Shown: positions 38,210-47,741, counted from the stretch's first letter. The stretch is 64,000 bases of DNA from Allorhodopirellula heiligendammensis (GCF_007860105.1 NZ_SJPU01000003.1:1-64000), one strand, 5' to 3'. The notes: a model not told the origin generated them from the sequence alone. Program-made: numbers and translations.

Positions 38210-39411
38210 GCGGCCCGCACTACGCGGTTGCTGGCGCGGGCGAGTCTCATGGGCCCGCCATCACGACGATCATCCACGGCTGCCCGCCCGGACACCGCAT
38301 TGGTCGCGCGGATGTGCAGCCATACTTAGATCGCCGCCGACCTGGCGGCAATAAGCACGGCACGCCGCGAAACGAAAAAGACAAAGTCGTTTTTTTGTCG
38401 GGGTTGTATCAGGATGACGTCAATACGCTGCTCGGCGGTTCAAAATTATCGGTCGCCGTGGACGGCGCCTCGTTTGAAACCGAGGGCTATGAAGACGGGT
38501 TCACCACCGGCGAACCGATTGCCGCCATCGTGCTGTCGACCAGTAAAAAGTCTGGCGATTACACCCAGTTCACAGGTCCGGGCGGGGAGGTTCGGCCCGG
38601 CCATACCGACCTCGTGAAATACCACCAGTCGCAAGGATTTGTCGATGTGCGAGGCGGCGGGCGGTCGAGCTATCGCAGTACGATCAGTGACGTGATCGGT
38701 GGCAGTGTGGCGCGCATCGTGTTGCAGCAACTCTTTGGAGTCCGCATTCTTTCGTCGATCTGCCAGGTGGGATCGTTGCTGGCGTCCGAGCGACTGGCCG
38801 CATCGCTCACTCTGCAGAATGCGGACGCAACGCAGAGCCAACTCGACGCCGCTGAGATCCCATCGATCGACATGGAGTTTGCCTCCGCTGCAGGCGAACT
38901 GATCAAAGAAACTCGTCGTCGCGGGGATTCGCTCGGGGCCGCGGTGGAAGTCGTTGCTGTCGGCGTGCCGCCGCTCCTCGGCAGTCCCCTGTATCAAAGT
39001 CTCAAGGTCCGTTTAATGGGCGCGCTCGGCGGGCTCAATGCCGTTCAGTCGTGTGAGATTGGCGCCGGCGTGGATGTCATCGAGCGGACCGGTAGCGTCA
39101 ACAATGACCCGATCCGGCACAGTGGATATCAGGGCAACACCCATGGTGGGCTGCTCGGCGGGATCACGACGGGCAACCCCGTCGTCGCCCGCGTGGGCTT
39201 CAAACCCACATCGACAATCAACCTCCCGCAGCAATCCGTGACAAAGGACTTGCGCGAGATCGAATTCGAACTCGCCAAAGGTCGCCACGATCCCTGTGTC
39301 GGCGTCCGTGCCGGGGTAACGCTCGAGTCTCGTGTCGCGATCGAGCTGCTCAATGCTCTGCTTGGCTATCAAGGCACCGCTCATGCTGGTGACCCGATCG
39401 AACTCTTTTAA
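38197..39411 (+). CDS. aroC: Chorismate synthase
   Basis: The 404-residue enzyme makes chorismate from EPSP using reduced FMN, the last shared step of aromatic amino acid synthesis. Signatures are GESHGPAITTIIHG, RRRPGG, RNEKDKV, RPGHTDLVKY, DVRGGGRSSYRST and the late ITTGNPVVARVGFKPTSTI and HDPC motifs. The start overlaps the dapL stop by 13 bp, so the two are coupled. Confidence 0.96.
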   Translation: MEVLGGPHYAVAGAGESHGPAITTIIHGCPPGHRIGRADVQPYLDRRRPGGNKHGTPRNEKDKVVFLSGLYQDDVNTLLGGSKLSVAVDGASFETEGYEDGFTTGEPIAAIVLSTSKKSGDYTQFTGPGGEVRPGHTDLVKYHQSQGFVDVRGGGRSSYRSTISDVIGGSVARIVLQQLFGVRILSSICQVGSLLASERLAASLTLQNADATQSQLDAAEIPSIDMEFASAAGELIKETRRRGDSLGAAVEVVAVGVPPLLGSPLYQSLKVRLMGALGGLNAVQSCEIGAGVDVIERTGSVNNDPIRHSGYQGNTHGGLLGGITTGNPVVARVGFKPTSTINLPQQSVTKDLREIEFELAKGRHDPCVGVRAGVTLESRVAIELLNALLGYQGTAHAGDPIELF

Positions 39412-39435
39412 CGGGCTGATCTTGTCCCGCTCCGC

Positions 39436-39744
39436 ATGTCTCTGGTAGACCTGCTTGAAAACCGATCGGAAACTCACTCAACCGGGACCAAAGTCGTGGC
39501 GATTATCCTGTGGACGTGTTTATTGGGTTCATTGGCGGCGAACCATGCCGGTCCTCAAGCATCAGGTAGCGACGGGACTGACCGTCAGCTGTTGTTAGAG
39601 GATCGCTGTCGCGAGCTGGTGCATCAACCTTTGTTTGACTTTCCGCTGTCCCGTGAGCTCGGTGTGCCGGTCTGGTACGCACCTCATCCACGCCCGCAGA
39701 GCGACGCCCCGGTGTGGTCTTTTTCCGTCTCGATCAGCCGTTGA
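39436..39744 (+). CDS. Small secreted protein of unknown function
   Basis: 102 residues, 24 bp after aroC on the same strand. The N-terminus has a hydrophobic stretch (KVVAIILWTCLLGSLAA) that could be a signal peptide or anchor. No family is known. The last 20 residues may have been lost to a frameshift: another frame, ending at 39817, continues directly after the stop region. Coding status is uncertain. Confidence 0.4.
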   Translation: MSLVDLLENRSETHSTGTKVVAIILWTCLLGSLAANHAGPQASGSDGTDRQLLLEDRCRELVHQPLFDFPLSRELGVPVWYAPHPRPQSDAPVWSFSVSISR

Positions 39745-39855
39745 TACGCGCATCTATCGCGGCATAGCCGTTCAGGATCGCTTTCGTGATTCCAGCCAAC
39801 CGGTCGCGGCGAACTGATTCACAGCCGCTGGCTGCGGTGCGGCCGGCTTTGAGCC

Positions 39856-41238
39856 CTACTTGAGCCGCTGGGACTTAGCTGACAGGAATCCAGCGTATTC
39901 TTGCACGGTAATCCGGCCGTCGCCGTCGAAATCGGCACCGGCGGGACTCATCATCATCTTGCTCCATTCACTGGCGGTGAGTGCAAAGTCGCCATTTTCG
40001 TCGTAACGCGCGATCATTTTCTTTGCCAGCAAGACAATTTTTTCGCTGGGTGGTTCGCTGGGCATCTCCAACTTTTCGGTGGCGGCGGCGCTGGACGCCG
40101 CTGATCCACTTTGCGACGCGAAAGTCGTCGAGCGGCCGGGGGTGTCGCCTTGAGGGGCGGTTCCCGAGCGAGTATCGCTCGCAGTGAGGCCATTGTTGAC
40201 GCCTTTCAGGACTTCCGAGGCGGTGATCACGCCGTCATGATTAGCATCCCAGCCGTAGAATTCGGATACGAGCACATCGCTCCATTCGGACGTGTATTCG
40301 CTCATCGAAACCTGGCCATCGGAGTTCAGGTCACGCTCGCTGAAAAACCGCGGCAGTCCCTCGGGGGCCGTCGCTGAGTACACCCGGTAGGAACGGCGAC
40401 CTTCGAAATCGACGATGTCCGTTTGGGCCGGATTCTCCTCCTGTCGGCGGGAGTCATCGCGGCGGTCGCGGCGACTGGCTTCTTTCCCATTGCGTTCGAC
40501 GGCTTCACGGGTGGCGAGTTCCTGGGCGGATAATTTGCCATCGCCGTTGCGGTCAAAATCCATCGGGTTGCCCCAGAATCCACCGCGCCGAATCTCTTCT
40601 CCGTCGAGCTGACCGTCTCGATTTCGGTCATAGCGTCTCAGGTTATTGCTGGCTTCTTCGAAGTCCGCATCGCTGGGGGCGACAGCCATGATTTCCGCAG
40701 AAGGTCCGAATCCGAGCATTGGCAGCACGGGGATCTCGGCACCGAATCCTGGCACGAGCGGCTCCACAGCCATGGGATCCGCATTCTCGCTGCTGCGGTC
40801 ATCGCCGCGACCCCGATCATCTCCGCGGCCGCGATCATCGCCCCCCCGGCCTCCACGGTCTCCGCCTTGGCTCCGCATCTTTTCGAACGCTTCAGTGATT
40901 TTCGTGAGCGGGATCGGTTGGCCAGGCTTGATGCTGGGGTCAGCCGATTGCATGCGTTCGACAAGGGACCGCATCGGTCCCTCTTGCTCGTCGGGATCGA
41001 GCATGCCGTTACCGTTGCGGTCTAATCGCGACAGGAACCCACTCGGACCGCCTCCACGATCTCCGCCTCGGTCACCCCCCCGATCGCCGCCACGGTCACC
41101 GCCGAAACCACCGCGATCGCCCCCAAAGCCGCCACGATCACCCCCGCCACGCTGGGCGTGCACCGGCAGCGACCACAGACACGCGACTCCCGCAATCAGG
41201 GCTAAACGACGTACGCTAGTAGAGCAGAGGATGGACAT
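39856..41238 (-). CDS. Secreted EF-hand protein with Gly-Asp-Arg repeat
   Basis: ATG 41238 gives 460 residues with a signal peptide (LALIAGVACLWSLPVHAQ). Right after it comes a repeat of GGDRGGF/GGDRGGDRG units, about residues 28-60. Seven EF-hand loops follow: DRNGNGMLDPDE, DRNRDGQLDGEE, DRNGDGKLSAQE, DLNSDGQVSMSE, DANHDGVITASE, DENGDFALTASE and DFDGDGRITVQE. They should bind Ca2+. Role in the envelope or secretion is unknown. Confidence 0.85.
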   Translation of the reverse strand: MSILCSTSVRRLALIAGVACLWSLPVHAQRGGGDRGGFGGDRGGFGGDRGGDRGGDRGGDRGGGPSGFLSRLDRNGNGMLDPDEQEGPMRSLVERMQSADPSIKPGQPIPLTKITEAFEKMRSQGGDRGGRGGDDRGRGDDRGRGDDRSSENADPMAVEPLVPGFGAEIPVLPMLGFGPSAEIMAVAPSDADFEEASNNLRRYDRNRDGQLDGEEIRRGGFWGNPMDFDRNGDGKLSAQELATREAVERNGKEASRRDRRDDSRRQEENPAQTDIVDFEGRRSYRVYSATAPEGLPRFFSERDLNSDGQVSMSEYTSEWSDVLVSEFYGWDANHDGVITASEVLKGVNNGLTASDTRSGTAPQGDTPGRSTTFASQSGSAASSAAATEKLEMPSEPPSEKIVLLAKKMIARYDENGDFALTASEWSKMMMSPAGADFDGDGRITVQEYAGFLSAKSQRLK

Positions 41239-41644
41239 GAATCGAATTCGCGATAGAAGGAAAAGTGATGCAGATTTCGAGAGAGTCGAATGAAGAATAG
41301 GGTGCGATCTGCGCTCTCTATTCATTTTTTTAACTATTTCATTCCGCGAGGGCGGGAAATCGATGCTGGCGTTGTAACACCGCAGAGGGCGGGTGGGTTT
41401 CGCCCACAGAAGAAATTCAGCCAACGATCGTCGCTCGCGATTGTGGATCCTCGGCTCTGTCCGCCCTGCGCAGAGCTCATTCAACCTGCACGAATGGAGT
41501 CGCTGGCCTGCATTTTTCGACCGACCCACTTCTTTCAGAAATGCGGGCGAACCGAGGTTTCTCTTTTTCGGTCGAAAACGCTATCCTGGGGCAAGATCGC
41601 TGCCGATTTCTCGCTTTTTTCACGTTTTCCCGTATTTACCAAAC
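41239..41644 (+). promoter_or_regulatory. Upstream region of thrS containing an inverted repeat
   Basis: 406 bp without a credible gene lie between the divergent starts of the EF-hand gene and thrS. It carries a perfect 11-bp inverted repeat, TTTTCGACCGA at 41514-41524 and its complement at 41568-41578, with 43 nt between. A smaller stem TGGGTTTCGCCCA sits near 41397. No T-box core or Rho-independent terminator is seen; the inverted repeat could be part of a leader structure or a protein site. Confidence 0.5.
41514..41578 (+). repeat. 11-bp inverted repeat upstream of thrS
   Basis: Perfect arms TTTTCGACCGA and TCGGTCGAAAA enclose 43 nt. The right arm ends 66 bp before the thrS start. In RNA it could close a large stem-loop. 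A TATCCT hexamer at 41582 could be a -10 box downstream of it, in which case the repeat would be upstream of the transcript. Confidence 0.5.
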
Positions 41645-43852
41645 ATGTCTACCGCTTCGGTTCAACACGTTGACGTTCAATTGCCCGATGGCACCACTCA
41701 CAGTCATTCTGGCGATACCACGGCGATGGACATTGCCCGGGGCATCAGTGACGGTTTGGCCCGCTCCGTCGTGGCCGCTGAGGTGGACGGCAAGATTGTG
41801 GATTCATTCCGTCCGCTCGGCGAGGTGGCCGGCGCAGACGGGACGCTGGCGCTCAAACTACTGACTTCGCGTGACTCGTCGGCGCTCGATGTGCTGCGGC
41901 ACTCGGCGGCCCACGTGATGGCGCGCGCCATCATGCGGCTCTATCAAGGCGTCTCGCTGGCGTTCGGGCCGACCACGTCCGGGGGGTTCTACTACGACTT
42001 CGACCTGCCCGAGAAAATCAGCGAGGATGATTTTCCTAAAATTGAAGCCGAAATCAAAAAGATCATCAAGGAAAAAGAGCCGTTCGAGCGATTTGTGCTT
42101 GATCGCGACGAGGCGCGCAAACTCTGCGACGATCTTGACCAAGATCTCAAGGTGGAGCACATCGATACGGGGTTGGGCGACCAAGCCACCGTCAGCTTTT
42201 ATCGTCAGGGTGAATTTGTTGACCTCTGCCGAGGGCCCCATATCCCGCATGCGGGGATGATCAAAGCGATCAAACTGCTGTCCGTGGCGGGCGCCTACTG
42301 GAAGGGCGACGCGGCCGGCCGACAGTTACAACGGGTCTACGGCACTGCATTTTTTGACAAGAAGGAACTCGCCGCCTACCTCGAGCAACTAGAAGAAGCC
42401 AGGCGCCGCGATCACCGTGTGCTCGGTAAACAGCACGGATTGTTCGCGATCAATCCGGAGGTCGGCCAAGGACTCTGTCTGTGGTTGCCCAAGGGGGCCC
42501 GGGTGCGGGTAGCTTTGGAGGATTTCCTGCGGAAGGAGTTGCTCTCACGCGGGTACGATCCCGTTTACAGTCCGCACATCGGTCGCGTCGAATTGTACGA
42601 GACCAGTGGCCACTTTCCGTATTATCGCGACAGCCAGTTTGCCCCGTTGTTCGGTACCGAAGTTGGTGGGCTGCTCGATGCGTGGAGCAGTCGGCTCAAT
42701 GAGGGCAACCTCAGTGGCGATGACGAGGAAAAGTTAATGGCGGCGGCGGAGGTATTCGGGGTCAAACTGCCTCAGTACAAGGCGTCTGCGTCTGCCGATG
42801 CCAAACAGAAGGTACTCCATGACTGGCAACTCACCCACGAGCGATATTTGCTCAAACCGATGAATTGCCCGCATCACTGTCAGATCTTTGCCGCCCAGCC
42901 GCGATCTTATCGCCAGCTACCGCTGCGATTGTTCGAGTTCGGCACCGTTTATCGGCACGAGCAAACCGGCGAACTGAACGGCATGATGCGGGTGCGTGGT
43001 CTGACTCAAGATGACGCTCACATCTTCTGCACCGCTGAGCAAGTTGAAGAGGAGTTCCGCGCTACCATTGAACTGACCAAATTTGTGTTGGAGTCGGTTG
43101 GCCTGGACGATTACCGCGTCCAGCTGTCGTTGCGAGATCCCGACAGCAGCAAGTACGTCGGTAGCGAAGCCAATTGGGACCACGCTGAAAGCGCCCTGCG
43201 TGGTGTGCTGCAGCATTCCGGTTTGGAGTTCAACGAGGAGCCTGGCGAAGCCGCGTTCTACGGACCGAAGGCTGACTTTATGGTTCGAGACTGCATCGGT
43301 CGTTCGTGGCAACTCGGAACGGTGCAGTTGGACTATAACTTGCCGCAGCGGTTCAAGCTCGAGTACAAAGGCAACGACAACGCGACCCATCAACCTGTCA
43401 TGATCCACCGCGCCCCGTTCGGATCGCTTGAGCGATTTACCGGGATGTTGATCGAGCATTTTGCCGGGGCTTTCCCGATGTGGCTATCGCCCGAACAGGT
43501 CCGCGTGCTGCCGCTGAGTGACAAGTCGCTTGACTATGCCGTTGCGGTTGCCAAGCAACTTGACGAGGCGGGACTGAAGGTCACCGTGGATTCGCACGAC
43601 GGCAAGGTGCAGGCGAAAATCCGCAATGCCCAGCTCGACTTGGTCAATTACATGGCCGTCGTGGGGCCCAAGGAAGCCGAGAGCGGACACGTGGCCCTCC
43701 GTGACCGCATCGATGGGGACCTTGGTTCCATGCCCGTCGCCGAAGCGATCGCTCGGTTGACCGACGAAATCAAGAACCGAACCGTTCGCCAAGCCGTGCG
43801 ATCATCGAGTGTATCGGTCGCTGAATCGGGTGAAACGTCGCACGAGTATTGA
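41645..43852 (+). CDS. thrS: Threonyl-tRNA synthetase
   Basis: 735 residues, longer than the usual 640. Domains in order: TGS ([19 protein letters not shown]), the editing SAD domain with [11 protein letters not shown], class II core with [33 protein letters not shown] and [11 protein letters not shown], and anticodon-binding domain ([16 protein letters not shown]). The Zn ligands are Cys in MNCPHH and the His residues of motif 2 and 3. About 60 extra residues (roughly 335-398, acidic) sit before motif MNCP. ATG 41645 is the family start; the frame opens earlier only by chance. Confidence 0.97.
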   Translation: MSTASVQHVDVQLPDGTTHSHSGDTTAMDIARGISDGLARSVVAAEVDGKIVDSFRPLGEVAGADGTLALKLLTSRDSSALDVLRHSAAHVMARAIMRLYQGVSLAFGPTTSGGFYYDFDLPEKISEDDFPKIEAEIKKIIKEKEPFERFVLDRDEARKLCDDLDQDLKVEHIDTGLGDQATVSFYRQGEFVDLCRGPHIPHAGMIKAIKLLSVAGAYWKGDAAGRQLQRVYGTAFFDKKELAAYLEQLEEARRRDHRVLGKQHGLFAINPEVGQGLCLWLPKGARVRVALEDFLRKELLSRGYDPVYSPHIGRVELYETSGHFPYYRDSQFAPLFGTEVGGLLDAWSSRLNEGNLSGDDEEKLMAAAEVFGVKLPQYKASASADAKQKVLHDWQLTHERYLLKPMNCPHHCQIFAAQPRSYRQLPLRLFEFGTVYRHEQTGELNGMMRVRGLTQDDAHIFCTAEQVEEEFRATIELTKFVLESVGLDDYRVQLSLRDPDSSKYVGSEANWDHAESALRGVLQHSGLEFNEEPGEAAFYGPKADFMVRDCIGRSWQLGTVQLDYNLPQRFKLEYKGNDNATHQPVMIHRAPFGSLERFTGMLIEHFAGAFPMWLSPEQVRVLPLSDKSLDYAVAVAKQLDEAGLKVTVDSHDGKVQAKIRNAQLDLVNYMAVVGPKEAESGHVALRDRIDGDLGSMPVAEAIARLTDEIKNRTVRQAVRSSSVSVAESGETSHEY

Positions 43853-43948
43853 GAGGGTCGGTCGGACATCGGGTCGACCAGACCCCGTGCGAAAATAAGG
43901 ACAGCGCCGGTGCGGATACTCCCGATGGGCGGAGCCGCCGGTTGACGC

Positions 43949-46057
43949 TTAAACCGTCACGCGTCCGCGAGGTCCGAGGCGGCCGAACATGCGATCGAGT
44001 TCGTCGCGACTGAAGAACAAAGCCGTCGGCCGTCCGTGCGGGCAGTGGTGCGTGTCTTGGTAAAGATCTTTCTGTTCGAGCAAACTGACGATCTCCTCTG
44101 GCGAGAGCGGGTCGCCCGCTTTCACAGCAGCCTTGCACGCCACCGTGCTGAGCAGATGGTTCAGCAAGTCATAGGGATTGGGATCGCGGCCGGCGCCCAT
44201 CACCGATTCTAAAATCGTTCGCAGCATCTCTGCGGGATCCTTGTTCGGCATGATCGCCGGATAGGATTGGATCAGAATGGTCTCACCACCGAAGTCCTCG
44301 ATTTCTAATCCGATCCGCGCAAGCGTCTCTTTGACTTCAAGTGCCGCGACGCGTTCTGCGGGTGTTAGGGAAACGGGCTCAGGGACGAGCAATCGCTGGG
44401 CTTCCAAGGACCCGTTCTCGCCCAACACTTTTTTACAGACGCGTTCGTAGAGCACTCGCTCATGCAAGGCGTGTTGGTCGATGACAACCATTCCCTTGTC
44501 GTCCTGCGTGACCAAATAGCGATTGTGAACTTGGAAGCCGAGATAACAAACACTCGGGCTGACTCCGCCGACGGACTGCATCGTCGATGGTTGCGCGTCG
44601 CCGCCGGACGCAGACTCGGCGTTGTCCCCAGTCCTGTCCTGGGCGCCAACACTGCCGGGAGGTATGGGCGCATTGCCGGTGGATTCATCCCCGTCCCAAG
44701 GTGCACGCGTTGGAGCGTGCTGTACGTCTCCGCCAAAGGGCCGGAACTCGGGAGCACCGCCGAGCGCTGTCGTATGGGCAGTGGTTGCCGGTGACAAAGA
44801 GGAATCGATCCGATGGGTGGTCGTCGAGATGGATTGATCACGCGGTGCGTCACGCCCGGTACGCGCCCAATCAATGACTGCCTGCCGCTGACCATCCACT
44901 TCACGAGCTGGCATGCCCATGACAGATTCTCCACGCGATCGCAAAGCATCGCCGGTGACCGGTTCGGGGGCCGGTGCCGAACTGACACGGTGTGTCATGT
45001 CGGTGGATAGGAATCTTTGCCGGAGCGTTTGCAGTAACCGACTGTAGACACGGCCACTGTCAGTGAAACGCACCTCCAGTTTCGCCGGATGCACATTGAC
45101 ATCGATCATTTCAGGCGGCATCGTCATTCGTAGGAAACAGACGGGGTGACGGCCCACCATCAACAGTCCTCGGTAAGCTTCACCGAGCGCGTGTTGCAAT
45201 GCCCGATCCCGGATATGCCGCCCATTGAGAAACAGGTACTGCATACGGTTGTTGCCTCGGCTGACGGCGGGGTCGCAGGCGAAGCCAAATATCTTCACTT
45301 GAGCGTCGTCGCTCTCGATCAAGATCAACGACTCCGAAATCTCGGTACCGAAGAAAGCTTCGATCCGATCTGCCCAACGTGGCGTGGGCAATAAGTCGAA
45401 CATCTCCTTGTCACCGTTGCGCAGCACAAAGTGAACTTTGGGGTTCGCCAGTGCCAAGCGGGTGAATGCTTCGACGATGTGTCCGCGTTCCGTTTGCGGA
45501 GTCTTCAGAAATTTTCGCCGCACAGGTGTGTTGAAGAACAGATTGCGGACTTCGATGGTCGTCCCGACTGGACATCCGCAGGGGCCCGGGGACTCGATGA
45601 CACCACCGCGAATGTCTATTTGACTGCCGCTGGGAGTGCCTTCGGCGCGACTGCGGATGGTCATCTGCGACACGCTGGCGATCGACGCGAGCGCTTCCCC
45701 GCGGAACCCCAGCGTGCCAACGTGAAACAGCGAATCGTCTTCAGGAAGTTTACTGGTCGCGTGGCTGGTCACTGCCAATGGCAATTGATCGGCGGTCATG
45801 CCGCAGCCGTCATCGCTGATCCGGATCATTTCGACGCCGCCACCCGCGATCGTCAGCTCGACGCGCGAGGCACCCGCGTCAATGCTGTTTTCGAGCAATT
45901 CCTTGACGACGGAGGCCGGACGCTCAATCACCTCGCCGGCGGCAATCTGGTTAACCAGTTGCGGCGGCAGCTGCCGGATGATCCTCGGCCCCGTGGGCGG
46001 CGCCGGGACAGAAGCAGAGGAGTCGGTCGCCGGTTCGTTGGAGGTGATCGCGTTCAT
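43949..46057 (-). CDS. mutL: DNA mismatch repair protein MutL
   Basis: 702 residues. The GHKL ATPase shows NQIAAGEVIERPASVVKELL, ENSIDAGAS, DDGCGM, TSHATSKL and GFRGEAL. The middle, about residues 370-500, is a variable linker. The C-terminal domain has the endonuclease site DQHALHERVLYE, which fits DQHA-x2-E-x4-E, plus ACKAAVKAGD and CPHGRPTA, so this MutL should nick DNA itself, as in species without MutH. It is convergent with thrS. MutS is not in the window. Confidence 0.95.
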   Translation of the reverse strand: MNAITSNEPATDSSASVPAPPTGPRIIRQLPPQLVNQIAAGEVIERPASVVKELLENSIDAGASRVELTIAGGGVEMIRISDDGCGMTADQLPLAVTSHATSKLPEDDSLFHVGTLGFRGEALASIASVSQMTIRSRAEGTPSGSQIDIRGGVIESPGPCGCPVGTTIEVRNLFFNTPVRRKFLKTPQTERGHIVEAFTRLALANPKVHFVLRNGDKEMFDLLPTPRWADRIEAFFGTEISESLILIESDDAQVKIFGFACDPAVSRGNNRMQYLFLNGRHIRDRALQHALGEAYRGLLMVGRHPVCFLRMTMPPEMIDVNVHPAKLEVRFTDSGRVYSRLLQTLRQRFLSTDMTHRVSSAPAPEPVTGDALRSRGESVMGMPAREVDGQRQAVIDWARTGRDAPRDQSISTTTHRIDSSLSPATTAHTTALGGAPEFRPFGGDVQHAPTRAPWDGDESTGNAPIPPGSVGAQDRTGDNAESASGGDAQPSTMQSVGGVSPSVCYLGFQVHNRYLVTQDDKGMVVIDQHALHERVLYERVCKKVLGENGSLEAQRLLVPEPVSLTPAERVAALEVKETLARIGLEIEDFGGETILIQSYPAIMPNKDPAEMLRTILESVMGAGRDPNPYDLLNHLLSTVACKAAVKAGDPLSPEEIVSLLEQKDLYQDTHHCPHGRPTALFFSRDELDRMFGRLGPRGRVTV

Positions 46058-46109
46058 GCCCTTGAATGTAACGGATCAAGGGCTGGGGACAATCGCAAAC
46101 GTGGAGTAG

Positions 46110-46130
46110 GCGAGTCTCCCCGAGACTCGC
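46110..46130. repeat. Strong short hairpin upstream of mutL
   Basis: A perfect 9-bp inverted repeat, GCGAGTCTC and GAGACTCGC, is separated by just three C. It lies 53 bp upstream of the mutL start (minus strand). No T-run follows on either strand, so it is not a terminator; it may be a REP-like palindrome, a protein site or part of the 5' leader. Confidence 0.6.
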
Positions 46131-46179
46131 AGATCTGAATATGCAGGTGAGCGTACTTAGATCGCACCTACTTCCGAGG

Positions 46180-46199
46180 ACCGGCGTGCGAGAGCCGGT
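46180..46199. repeat. Second intergenic hairpin upstream of mutL
   Basis: A 6-bp perfect stem ACCGGC / GCCGGT with an 8-nt loop lies 50 bp beyond the 46110 hairpin. Weak T-run (TTTC) follows on the plus strand. Its role is unknown. Confidence 0.4.
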
Positions 46200-46276
46200 T
46201 TCTGAATGTTGGCTGCTGAGTCGCGGAGAGATTCGGCGACTGACAACTCGGCAAATAGGGGTGCTCGCAAACTCGT

Positions 46277-47290
46277 TCAGCGCTGCTGGCGAGTTGGCCG
46301 GCCTGCCGTTTGGATGCCGCCTTTGGGCCGCAGTAAGTACACCTTGGGATCATCAATGATGAATGAGGTACTCCAACGCTGGCCATCGTCTGCACTACAG
46401 ATGTTGTAGAAGAACGTTCGCATCCGTTCGGCGCGATAGTTGTATGGGAATTGGCTGGTGATGTAGTCGTCTTCAGTCAGTTCCTCGACGCCGGGCGACG
46501 CATAATAGTGGACCATTCCATCGGGTGTGACGCTCATGCCGAGTGTCCACCAACCGGTGGTGGTGATCTGGGGGCCGCGGAAATCGCCTCCGTTCTTATT
46601 GCTGCGAATGCGTAGGTAAGCATAGTCGGCATCGCGGCTGGGATGATCTTTGCTTTCAAATTCGATGAACATGCCCGGCCAGTAAATCTCGTTGCCGAGC
46701 TCTTCGACTTTGCGTTTAAAGATCCCTACCTCCTGTTCGATCATGGCGGTGGTTTCCAATCCCAAGCGGAAACCGAAGTGTGGTCCAGATCGGTTTTCCC
46801 ACTGGGCAACTGGTGGCAGGAAGACCCGCGTCGTCACGCTGGGGGCTTCGGAGATATCGATCCGCCGTCCCAGCCGATTGTGGATATTGCAGATGAAATC
46901 GTCTTGATGCATCGTGCCGCTGGCTCGACCCGGAATGCCGGTGAACTTGCTTCGCAGCAGCATCGATCCGGTGCTACCAGGGATGCCTCCAGGTGGTGTC
47001 GCGACCCGTTCGACGACATCGGGATGACCTCGTTTGATGCCCTCATACCACCGACCATTGACGCTCTTGCCCAAGGGGCCGCGTTGATTTTTGTCGATAT
47101 CCTCGGTGCTCTTGGGATTGTTTGGGATGTATCGCCACTGGGCGTCTTCAAAGTCGTCAGCGACGCCGGTCAGTTCCACCCCCGTTCCGGGCACCACGGG
47201 CCGCTGCGCCTGGGCTTGTTCGATCATGTTCGTGGAGACCACGCAGGCCACGCAAGCCACGAGAGATTGCCAGCAATTCATCCGATTCAT
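46277..47290 (-). CDS. Secreted protein of unknown function, 337 aa
   Basis: ATG 47290 opens a leader (QSLVACVACVVSTNMIEQAQA); another Met lies three codons on, and the longer frame upstream lacks a signal. The mature part is rich in Gly, Trp and aromatic residues with a beta-sandwich look (DDFEDAQWRYIPNNPKS, SVTTRVFLPPVAQWENRSG, DYAYLRIRSNKNGGDFRG). It may bind carbohydrate, but I cannot place it in a family. It is divergent from the next gene. Confidence 0.7.
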   Translation of the reverse strand: MNRMNCWQSLVACVACVVSTNMIEQAQAQRPVVPGTGVELTGVADDFEDAQWRYIPNNPKSTEDIDKNQRGPLGKSVNGRWYEGIKRGHPDVVERVATPPGGIPGSTGSMLLRSKFTGIPGRASGTMHQDDFICNIHNRLGRRIDISEAPSVTTRVFLPPVAQWENRSGPHFGFRLGLETTAMIEQEVGIFKRKVEELGNEIYWPGMFIEFESKDHPSRDADYAYLRIRSNKNGGDFRGPQITTTGWWTLGMSVTPDGMVHYYASPGVEELTEDDYITSQFPYNYRAERMRTFFYNICSADDGQRWSTSFIIDDPKVYLLRPKGGIQTAGRPTRQQR

Positions 47291-47591
47291 GTTGTCCGTC
47301 ACTTCCGTTTCAAGATTGTTGAAATGGACACGGCAGGCTGGCAGCAACCACAGTTGCTGTCTTGGATCCAGGACACGCTCGGCGTCAGACGCCCTGCGCA
47401 ACTCCTGCCGTGACGGAGGCCCCCCTCCAATCCTATCAATCGGAACAATGCGGGCTCAAACTCAAATCAAAAGCGACTGAGTCGACTCGAATAACCCTCG
47501 CAATTGCTACTAACTGTCCGATTGGGAGTGGCCATGCAGCACCAATCGCAAAAAGGTGTGGGTTTTTGTACGCTGCCGTCGCGGATCGAAT

Positions 47592-47707
47592 TATGATGTT
47601 CTTACGCGGGCGGAAACGCAAACGACAACCTGCTGATGACAACAAGATAACCAGCGTCCCCCCGTGCGAGGCGGGGTCGGCTCCTCGGAGTCGGCCTCGC
47701 CTTTTTT
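47592..47707 (+). ncRNA. Candidate small RNA ending in an orphan intrinsic terminator
   Basis: A TATGAT box at 47592-47597 is followed about 70 bp later by a terminator at 47666-47707 with no gene upstream on this strand for over a kilobase. A transcript from about 47604 would be near 104 nt. The -35 box (TTGTAC, 20 bp spacer) is poor, so the promoter is a guess and the terminator is the firm part. Confidence 0.3.
47666..47707 (+). terminator. Rho-independent terminator
   Basis: A 7-bp GC stem, GCGAGGC with GCCTCGC, encloses an inner CTCC/GGAG hairpin. The stem is followed by one C and then six T at 47702-47707. The orientation is plus. Confidence 0.75.
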
Positions 47708-47741
47708 CGTAGGCTTTCCCATCCCCAAACCGCGATTTTTG

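Noticed and set aside
41393-41644. N-terminal 84-residue extension of ThrRS
   Set aside because: The family start [13 protein letters not shown] fits ATG 41645, and the extension has no TGS-like sequence.
43853-43948. Terminator between thrS and mutL
   Set aside because: The GGTCG/CGACC stem is weak and has no T-run.
46643-47413. 256-residue plus-strand ORF
   Set aside because: It is the antisense shadow of the secreted protein at 46277-47290.
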